NCBI GenBank assembly: GCA_017508315.1
Contig: JAFVZE010000319.1
Span: 1 to 5,064 of the forward strand
Direction: 5' to 3'
Length of the DNA stretch: 5,064 nucleotides
Origin: Kiritimatiellia bacterium
GTDB taxonomy: Bacteria; Verrucomicrobiota; Kiritimatiellia; RFP12; UBA1067
Both the position numbers and the translations under genes were made by a program. The notes under the pieces are model-generated. The model worked only from the letters and a program-made list of their open reading frames with translations, made no database searches and was not told the origin of the DNA. This document shows positions 1-4,705 of the stretch, in pieces. Numbering within the stretch: the first letter of the stretch is position 1; the number at the start of each line of letters is the position of its first letter.

Positions 1-44
1 CGCTACCAGCGTTCGTTCTGAGCCAGAATCAAACTCTCAAGAAA
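1..44 (-). rRNA. rrs: 16S ribosomal RNA, 5' end (partial)
   Basis: Read on the minus strand, positions 37-18 give AGAGTTTGATTCTGGCTCAG, the almost universal opening of bacterial 16S rRNA (the 27F primer region), followed by AACGAACGCTGG. The gene runs leftward and leaves the window after about 44 bases. The mature 5' end is placed near 44 because E. coli 16S has seven bases before AGAGTTTGAT; the exact base is not visible. GATTCTGG, with T where most bacteria have C or A, is common in the Verrucomicrobiota, Lentisphaerota and Chlamydiota group. The next bases, GGTAGCG, differ from the usual GGCGGCG. Identity as 16S is very secure; the taxonomic reading is only suggestive because so little of the gene is present. 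Confidence 0.95.
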
Positions 45-89
45 AAGATTTTGAGTTTTAAAGCTCTCACACAAACATTTACTGTTCCA

Positions 90-106
90 TGTCTCTTCCA
101 GAGACA
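90..106 (-). other. Hairpin in the 16S leader RNA
   Basis: TGTCTCT (90-96) and AGAGACA (100-106) are perfect 7-bp arms around a 3-base loop. The overlapping arms GAGAC (101-105) and GTCTC (108-112) could form a competing short stem. The element lies between the boxA-like site and the mature 16S end, in RNA that would be removed during rRNA maturation. A role in leader folding or RNase processing is inferred from position only. Confidence 0.5.
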
Positions 107-120
107 CGTCTCAAGCACCG

Positions 121-134
121 TTTATCAAAGATCA
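121..134 (-). promoter_or_regulatory. boxA-like antitermination site in the rRNA leader
   Basis: On the minus strand this reads TGATCTTTGATAAA, close to the boxA consensus (TGCTCTTTRAAAA-like) found in rRNA leaders. NusB and S10 (NusE) bind boxA and help make RNA polymerase resistant to termination across the long untranslated rRNA operon. It lies about 77 bases before the presumed mature 16S end and one base after the upstream hairpin, matching the boxB-boxA order of known rrn leaders. The match is by eye and not perfect. Confidence 0.6.
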
Positions 135-135
135 A

Positions 136-159
136 CGTTCATACCCTTTCGGGCGAACG
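136..159 (-). promoter_or_regulatory. boxB-like hairpin with GAAA tetraloop
   Basis: In the minus-strand RNA the outer arms CGTTC (159-155) and GAACG (140-136) pair. The inner arms CCC (153-151) and GGG (146-144) close a GAAA loop, with one unpaired base on one side and three on the other. GNRA-type loops are typical of boxB hairpins of lambda-type nut sites, and rrn leaders have a hairpin in the same place. It begins almost at the predicted transcription start and ends one base before boxA. Folding is read directly; the function is inferred from order and position. Confidence 0.5.
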
Positions 160-166
160 AGTGCAT

Positions 167-196
167 AGTATATCAAAAACCCCCTCGACAGCGCAA
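167..196 (-). promoter_or_regulatory. Promoter of the rRNA operon
   Basis: On the minus strand a -35 box TTGCGC (196-191, three of six consensus bases) is followed by an 18-base spacer and a good -10 box TATACT (172-167). The predicted start of transcription is about 162-160, directly before the boxB-like hairpin. The weak -35 is backed by a long A-tract region upstream, as is usual for rRNA promoters with UP elements. The spacer holds the descending arm of the upstream gene's terminator. Assigned to the 16S gene because no other gene lies between. Confidence 0.6.
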
Positions 197-206
197 GGGG
201 GTTTTT
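175..206 (-). terminator. Rho-independent terminator after the Tat protein gene
   Basis: On the minus strand the arms AAAAACCCCCT (206-196) and AGGGGGTTTTT (185-175) form an 11-bp stem around a 10-base loop. The final five T residues act as the U tract. It ends transcription coming from the gene at 280-1377. On the plus strand a T6 run and then a T7 run follow the same stem, so it would also work in that direction, although no gene is seen there. The loop and descending arm coincide with the -35 box and spacer of the rRNA promoter. Confidence 0.85.
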
Positions 207-253
207 TGATTTTTTTCACTTTTGCCATATAACTTTTTTTGAAGTTTTTTTTT
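202..253 (-). promoter_or_regulatory. A-tract region, probable UP element of the rRNA promoter
   Basis: Read on the minus strand this stretch carries A runs of 9 (253-245), 7 (240-234), 4 (223-220), 7 (216-210) and 6 (207-202) bases. It lies directly upstream of the rRNA -35 box. Run centres are 8 to 16 bases apart, so the helix is probably curved. Such A-tracts are contact sites for the alpha subunit C-terminal domain of RNA polymerase at strong rRNA promoters. The inner edge also forms the ascending terminator arm. Function is inferred from composition and position. Confidence 0.5.
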
Positions 254-276
254 CACGACGTTTCCTTTTCGTGAAA
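251..276 (-). repeat. Inverted repeat just after the Tat protein gene
   Basis: TTTCACGA (251-258) and TCGTGAAA (269-276) are perfect 8-bp arms around a 10-base loop. The hairpin would start a few bases after the stop codon at 282-280. On the minus strand it is followed by A residues and not T residues, so it is not a standard intrinsic terminator. A 10-base palindrome, CGCTTAAGCG (277-286), spans the stop codon beside it. It may stabilise the 3' end of the mRNA or bind a protein; neither can be shown here. Confidence 0.5.
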
Positions 277-279
277 CGC

Positions 280-1377
280 TTAAGCGACAACATCCTCTAT
301 GAAAATGAAATCGTATCCGTTTTCCTTCATCATTTTCGACATCAGACGGATCTTGTCGGCATAATCGCTCTGATAGGCGAGATAATCCCTGTAGAAATAC
401 TGCTCATGATCCGAGAACACGAGATACTCGCGGCCGAGCAGTTTTTCCGTATCTTCCCGCAGCAGCTTTTCGTTGACGAGATTGAGGCACGGCGCGTCAC
501 AGAAAAGATGCTTGAACGCCATGCCGGTTTCCGGATCGTAGACGTATTTGAAAGAATTTTTCGTCGCCCTGTCATGCTCAGGCGAAATGTGATTGTAACC
601 GCAGGCGGATGCGCTGATGGCGGCATTTCGGGTGTCGCGGAAAAAGAATGCGCTTTCAGGCTTGCGGTTCTGCTCGATGCGCATCCCGTGCCCGTAGGGC
701 AGACGGCCGCGGTCGCCGTCGTAGCGGTAGCGCTCGCCGACAGAGCACTCCATTATTCTGATCCCCTTGTCCTTGAGCGCGCGGCATCCGTCCTTGCTCA
801 TCGGGCACCAGTGCGGCACCAGCGCGTCGGTGAAGACGCCCTCGCCCGCGAAACGGAGAACCTCGTCGTAGGTCATTTCGAACAACTTCTTCACGTCGGC
901 ATAGCTGGCGTTCAGCCACGGATAGTCCGGAAATTCCTGAAGCGAATGAAATCCGAGCCGAAGCCAGTCCCTGTTCGCCTGCCATTCGCTCTTGTAGTCT
1001 CCGCTCACTTCCTTGAGCGTAAACTCATCCATGCCGTAATAGAAGTCGGTGCGGTAGAAAAGGTTGATCTGGAGTTTAAGACCGTACCTGTCGTGACATT
1101 CCTTCAGCGGCGCGAGAAACGGATTGTCGAAAAGCGACTTCGGACGGCTGCGCGTCAGATCACGCAGAAACCAGATGGCGTCATCGATGAAAAACGAAGC
1201 TTTTTTTCCGGAGAGTTCCGGATTGGATTTCAAAACCGCATTTTTGATCACCGGTCCAAGACGCTCGGCGTTCTTGGCGAATTCCGGCACCTTACCCCCC
1301 GCAACGCCCACCGACGGCGACGAAGCCATTGCCAAAGCCCCGATCCCGGAAACCTTGAGAAAATCACGTCTGTTCAT
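280..1377 (-). CDS. Tat-exported protein, possible polysaccharide deacetylase-like fold
   Basis: The protein has 365 residues and starts with a textbook twin-arginine signal: MNRRDFLK, then a hydrophobic stretch (9-26) and a likely cleavage after Ala26. It is therefore exported folded across the inner membrane. The ATG at 1377 is chosen because AAAGGAG lies five bases upstream and because it puts the RR motif at residues 3-4; a longer frame back to 1476 has no such support. The mature part has FFIDDAIW (62-69), resembling the acidic motif of NodB/CE4 deacetylases; LGFHSLQEF (141-149), with His144 but Glu148 where the family usually has the second metal-binding His; VPHWCPMSKDG (187-197), placed like the deacetylase arginine/proline motif; and FSDHEQYFY (321-329). 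The match is remote and by eye; the protein may instead be an uncharacterised family with that barrel. It is transcribed from its own promoter at 1476-1447 and ended by the stem at 175-206, just before the rRNA operon. Confidence 0.8.
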   Translation of the reverse strand: MNRRDFLKVSGIGALAMASSPSVGVAGGKVPEFAKNAERLGPVIKNAVLKSNPELSGKKASFFIDDAIWFLRDLTRSRPKSLFDNPFLAPLKECHDRYGLKLQINLFYRTDFYYGMDEFTLKEVSGDYKSEWQANRDWLRLGFHSLQEFPDYPWLNASYADVKKLFEMTYDEVLRFAGEGVFTDALVPHWCPMSKDGCRALKDKGIRIMECSVGERYRYDGDRGRLPYGHGMRIEQNRKPESAFFFRDTRNAAISASACGYNHISPEHDRATKNSFKYVYDPETGMAFKHLFCDAPCLNLVNEKLLREDTEKLLGREYLVFSDHEQYFYRDYLAYQSDYADKIRLMSKMMKENGYDFIFIEDVVA

Positions 1378-1382
1378 TCTGT

Positions 1383-1389
1383 CTCCTTT
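1383..1389 (-). promoter_or_regulatory. Ribosome binding site of the Tat protein gene
   Basis: The minus-strand sequence AAAGGAG is followed by the five bases ACAGA and then ATG at 1377. It is a strong Shine-Dalgarno match and fixes the start at the twin-arginine peptide, 33 codons inside the longest open frame. Confidence 0.85.
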
Positions 1390-1411
1390 CGATCTGTGTT
1401 TTCCTGTCATA

Positions 1412-1438
1412 AAGCGAGCCGCACCTTTTAAGCGAGCC
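1412..1438 (-). repeat. Two 9-base direct repeats in the Tat gene leader
   Basis: AAGCGAGCC occurs at 1412-1420 and again at 1430-1438 (plus-strand reading), with an 18-base period. The pair lies immediately downstream of the predicted start of the minus-strand transcript near 1440 and upstream of the ribosome binding site. Direct repeats here could be a repressor operator or part of an RNA leader structure, but nothing identifies a binding protein. Confidence 0.5.
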
Positions 1439-1446
1439 ACCGCCGT

Positions 1447-1476
1447 ATTGTAGCATTCACGCTCCGCGCATGTCAA
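1447..1476 (-). promoter_or_regulatory. Promoter of the Tat protein gene (extended -10)
   Basis: On the minus strand a perfect -35 box TTGACA (1476-1471) is followed by an 18-base spacer and TACAAT (1452-1447), preceded by TGC to give an extended -10. The predicted start is about 1440, leaving a leader of some 63 bases before the ATG at 1377. The -35 overlaps the -35 of the divergent mfd promoter. Confidence 0.75.
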
Positions 1477-1498
1477 CCAACGCCGTTTTTGCTATAAT
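1470..1498 (+). promoter_or_regulatory. Promoter of mfd (extended -10)
   Basis: TATAAT at 1493-1498 is a perfect -10 box and is preceded by TGC (1490-1492), an extended -10 motif. Seventeen bases upstream, ATGTCA (1470-1475) matches TTGACA at four of six positions. The predicted transcription start is about 1505, only about 10 bases before the ATG at 1515. This argues against translation from the in-frame ATG at 1470, which would lie upstream of the transcript. Five of the six -35 bases are also those of the opposing promoter. Confidence 0.65.
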
Positions 1499-1514
1499 TT
1501 ACGGAAATTCAGGC

Positions 1515-4500
1515 ATGAACAGCGCGCTTGACCTTTTTTCATCGAAATTCTCACCCCCCGCGCCGAAAAGCGCCGGGGCGCTGTGCATTTCATCGCTGAC
1601 CGGATCCGCCGACGCTTTCGCCGCGCTTTCGCTTGCACTTTCAGAAAAAGACAGAGGAAACGGCGGGAAAATCGTGTTGGCGATAACATCGGGAATCCCA
1701 GACGCCGACAGATTGGCGGGCGACCTGCGCATCCTGACCGGCTCGAAGGAGCAGAGCGCCTATCCGGTCCGCATTCTCGAATTTCCACCGCGTCTCGATG
1801 ACGACAAGTCCTCATTAGGCATCAGACTCAAAACCGTTGCCGCGCTTAAAGCATTTTCGATTTCACCTTATCCTTGCGTAATCGTGTCATCATATCAGGC
1901 TCTGTTGACCCCAGTTGCCGATACGGCTTCAGAGCAGATGACCCTTTACGCGAAAACTTCATCCAATAACACTTTGCTGAAATTCGATGAAATCGGCGAA
2001 AGATTGGCAAAAACAGGTTACAGCCGCGTTCCTGCCGTCGAACAGCAGGGAGATTACTCCATACGCGGCGGAATTCTCGATGTCTGGTCGCCGGGCGAGG
2101 AATTCCCCTTCCGTGCCGAATTCTTCGGCGACGAACTTGAATCCCTGAGAACATTTGATGCCGCGACCCAGATTTCAATTGAACGTATCGAAAGCGCCAC
2201 CATCCTCCCCATCAACGAAATTCCCGCGGGGACAGACCCCGCTTCAGCCGTGGGGACAGACCCCGAAAAAATGGGGACAGACCCCGAAAGGAGCGGAGGA
2301 AGTCTGCTTGACCTTCTACCTTCGGATGCGGATATTTTAGCGATAGAGCATAATAATTACCCATTCGACGCTATTAACGGAATAAAATCAGGACATCGCA
2401 TAATCTTTACCGGCGAGCCTGCTCCGCGCGGGGTCCCGACCTTTGCATTTCAAACCTCTCCCCTGCCCGGATTTGCCGAACTCGGAGCCGAAGAAGCCCA
2501 CCATCCCGAACTCTTCGACTCTGCCAGAATCCGGCTTGAACGCCACCTCGCCGCAGCCGAAAAACGGGAAATCAAAGTCGCCAGAATCGACGATTTGAGC
2601 GGCGGTTTCGAAATTGACGGCCTGATTGTCGTCACCAAAGCCGACCGGGTTTTCGCAAAACGCAAAACGCCGGTACGCACCAATGCGGCAATCGTGCGCG
2701 GCCCCCGCCTCAATGATTTCGACGATCTGGAACCCGGAGAATATGTTGTACACCTCGACTACGGAGTCGGCCGCTACATAGGGTCCTGCGAAATCACCGT
2801 AGGCGGACGGCGCGGCGAAGTTTTCACCATCGAATACGCCGACGGCGGCAAACTCCATGTGCCCGCCGCCCACGCCCACCTCCTCTCGCGGTACATCGGA
2901 GTCAAAGGCGAAGATGTAAAACTGCATCGGCTCGACGGAAAACGCTGGGCCAAAGACAAGGAAGACGCGCAAAAAGCCGTATCCGACCTCGCCGCCGCCC
3001 TGCTCGAAACCCAGGCCCGGCGCGAAACCGTCCCCGGCTTCGCCTACGACGTTCCGTGCGACGGACTGGAAGCCTTCGAGGCCGCGTTCCCTTACGAGGA
3101 AACCCCCGACCAGATCGCCGCCATCGCCGCCGTCAAAAGCGACCTCGCCAAAGCGAAGCCGATGGACCGGCTGATCTGCGGCGACGCCGGATACGGCAAA
3201 ACCGAAGTGGCGATGCGCGCGGCGTTCATCGCCGCAATGAACGGCAGGCAGGTGGCGGTGCTCGCTCCGACCACGGTGCTGGCGGAGCAGCATTTCGAAA
3301 CCTTCACCTCCCGCTTCGACGGAACCCCCATCCGCATCGAAAGCGTTTCGCGTTTTCAGGGCGTCGCCGTGCACAACGGCACGTTCGCCCGGCTCGCCGA
3401 CGGCGTCTGCGACATCGTTATCGGCACCCATGCGATTCTCTCCGGGAAAATACGCTTCCGCGACCTCGGACTCATAATCATCGACGAAGAGCAGCGCTTC
3501 GGCGTCCGGCACAAGGAATTTCTCAAACGTCTGCGCGCGACGGCCGACGTGCTGACTCTTTCGGCCACCCCGATTCCCAGAACCCTGTACCTGTCGATGA
3601 CCGGAGCACGCGACCTTTCGCTGCTGCGCACGCCGCCGCGCGAACGGGTGGCCGTGGAAACGCTCGTGGTGCGCGACGGCGACGAAACCGTCCGCAGCGC
3701 CGTTGAAAACGAACTCAGGCGCAGCGGTCAGGTCTATTTCCTGCACAACCGCGTCTCGTCGATGCCGAAGATGGAGCGGCGGCTGAAAGCGCTGTGCCCC
3801 GAAGCGCGGATCGTGGTCGCTCACGGCCGGATGGATTCGCGGACGCTCGCGCGCAAGATGCGCGAATTCGAGCGCGGGGATCACGATGTCCTGCTTTCGA
3901 CCACGATCATCGAATCGGGCATCGACATTCCGCGGGCGAACACCATTCTCGTCGACCGCGCCGACACCTTCGGCATGGCGGATCTGTACCAGCTGCGCGG
4001 CCGCGTCGGCCGCTCGGCAAAGCGCGGCCGCGCATATTTTCTCCTGCCGGAATCCGGCGATATCGACTCCGACGCGCGCGAACGCCTTTCGGCGCTCAAA
4101 CGCCACGGCGGACTGGGCGGAGGCTTCAATCTGGCGGTGCGCGACCTCGAACTTCGCGGCGCCGGCAATCTGCTCGGCTCGCAGCAGTCCGGCCATATAG
4201 CGGCCGTCGGCTTCTCGCTGTACTGCCAGCTGCTGAAACGGACCATCGCCATCTTGAAAGGCGAGAAGACTCCCGAAATAGTGGACGTCAAACTGAACCT
4301 CGACTTCATCGAACTATCTCCGGCCGATCCCGACGGCGAATGTACCGCCGCGCTTCCCTACGGATACGTGGAGGAGGATTCCCAGCGGATGAACTTCATG
4401 AAACGCTTCGCCGAGGCCTGCGACCGCCAGGCGGTCAAGGCGCTCGCCTCCGAACTGAAAGACCGCTTCGGCGCGCTGCCGCCGGCGGCAGGCAGACTCG

Positions 4501-4697
4501 TCAAACTCGCCGAACTGCGGGTGGAATGCGCAAGCGCGGGAATCTCCCACATCGACGTGAAGGATGAACGGGCGATCTTCTACCGCAACGGCTCGCGTGA
4601 TATGGTTTCGGTGTCAACGCTCAAGGCGAAAAACGCCGACCGCAAGATATCAGAACTGACCAAGGCCGTCCGCGCCCTGCGGCAGACAAACGCCTGA
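1515..4697 (+). CDS. mfd: Transcription-repair coupling factor Mfd
   Basis: Mfd is a cytoplasmic ATP-driven DNA translocase that pushes stalled RNA polymerase off damaged DNA and recruits UvrA for nucleotide excision repair. From ATG 1515 the protein has 1060 residues (E. coli, about 1148). The order is complete: an ATPase-dead UvrB-like module with GDYSIRGGILD (179-189), an RNA-polymerase-interacting CarD-like domain from about 403 (LEPGEYVVHLDYGVGRY), and RecG-like motor domains with Walker A GDAGYGKT (556-563), DEEQRFG (657-663), SATPIPR (683-689) and QLRGRVGRS (826-834). The translocation motif region DLELRGAG (877-884) and the C-terminal regulatory domain follow. The ATG at 1470 would add 15 residues, but the -10 box at 1493-1498 lies inside that extension. 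Oddities are three in-frame GTDP repeats at 239-257 and a stretch between the UvrB-like module and the CarD-like domain about 90 residues shorter than in E. coli. GC content rises along the gene: 38% in 2341-2400 and 67% in 4081-4140 by hand count. Confidence 0.97.
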   Translation: MNSALDLFSSKFSPPAPKSAGALCISSLTGSADAFAALSLALSEKDRGNGGKIVLAITSGIPDADRLAGDLRILTGSKEQSAYPVRILEFPPRLDDDKSSLGIRLKTVAALKAFSISPYPCVIVSSYQALLTPVADTASEQMTLYAKTSSNNTLLKFDEIGERLAKTGYSRVPAVEQQGDYSIRGGILDVWSPGEEFPFRAEFFGDELESLRTFDAATQISIERIESATILPINEIPAGTDPASAVGTDPEKMGTDPERSGGSLLDLLPSDADILAIEHNNYPFDAINGIKSGHRIIFTGEPAPRGVPTFAFQTSPLPGFAELGAEEAHHPELFDSARIRLERHLAAAEKREIKVARIDDLSGGFEIDGLIVVTKADRVFAKRKTPVRTNAAIVRGPRLNDFDDLEPGEYVVHLDYGVGRYIGSCEITVGGRRGEVFTIEYADGGKLHVPAAHAHLLSRYIGVKGEDVKLHRLDGKRWAKDKEDAQKAVSDLAAALLETQARRETVPGFAYDVPCDGLEAFEAAFPYEETPDQIAAIAAVKSDLAKAKPMDRLICGDAGYGKTEVAMRAAFIAAMNGRQVAVLAPTTVLAEQHFETFTSRFDGTPIRIESVSRFQGVAVHNGTFARLADGVCDIVIGTHAILSGKIRFRDLGLIIIDEEQRFGVRHKEFLKRLRATADVLTLSATPIPRTLYLSMTGARDLSLLRTPPRERVAVETLVVRDGDETVRSAVENELRRSGQVYFLHNRVSSMPKMERRLKALCPEARIVVAHGRMDSRTLARKMREFERGDHDVLLSTTIIESGIDIPRANTILVDRADTFGMADLYQLRGRVGRSAKRGRAYFLLPESGDIDSDARERLSALKRHGGLGGGFNLAVRDLELRGAGNLLGSQQSGHIAAVGFSLYCQLLKRTIAILKGEKTPEIVDVKLNLDFIELSPADPDGECTAALPYGYVEEDSQRMNFMKRFAEACDRQAVKALASELKDRFGALPPAAGRLVKLAELRVECASAGISHIDVKDERAIFYRNGSRDMVSVSTLKAKNADRKISELTKAVRALRQTNA
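2226..2286 (+). repeat. Three GGGGACAGACCCC inverted repeats inside mfd
   Basis: The 13-base unit GGGGACAGACCCC occurs at 2228-2240, 2252-2264 and 2273-2285. Each has GGGG and CCCC arms around ACAGA; the first is extended to six pairs by flanking GC and GC (2226-2242). Copies two and three share a longer unit, TGGGGACAGACCCCGAAA. Starts are 24 and 21 bases apart, both multiples of three, so each is read as Gly-Thr-Asp-Pro (residues 239-242, 247-250, 254-257). The form resembles REP/RAYT-type genomic repeats and not ordinary coding drift, but copies elsewhere in the genome cannot be seen here. Confidence 0.85.
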
Positions 4698-4705
4698 ATC
4701 GGCGT
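4690..4705. other. Small hairpin across the convergent stop codons
   Basis: ACGCC (4690-4694) and GGCGT (4701-4705) are 5-bp arms around TGAATC. The loop holds the mfd stop TGA, and the second arm ends on the first base of the opposing stop. There is no T tract on either side, so it is at best a weak terminator or pause site shared by the two converging genes. Confidence 0.35.

Noticed and set aside
231..253. AACTT...AAGTT followed by T residues as a plus-strand terminator
   Set aside because: Only a 5-bp A/T stem and no plus-strand gene upstream; better explained as part of the A-tract upstream region of the rRNA promoter.
271..1431. Long plus-strand open frame of 386 codons opposite the Tat protein gene
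   Set aside because: It is a mirror of the minus-strand gene caused by its codon bias. The opposite strand has a Tat signal, a strong ribosome binding site, a promoter and a terminator, and this frame has no recognisable protein features.
2226..2286. CRISPR array
   Set aside because: The units are only 13 bases with spacers of 8 to 11 bases, all within a coding frame; this is far from CRISPR geometry.
2288..2320. Internal AAGGAG and GGAGG after the repeat block as a possible second translation start in mfd
   Set aside because: No in-frame ATG, GTG or TTG lies at a suitable distance; the nearby TTG at 2308-2310 or 2318-2320 region is not in the mfd frame as read.
2388..4196. Minus-strand open frame of 602 codons antisense to mfd
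   Set aside because: The plus strand here encodes invariant Mfd helicase motifs. The antisense frame is low-complexity in composition and has no ribosome binding site or domain pattern.
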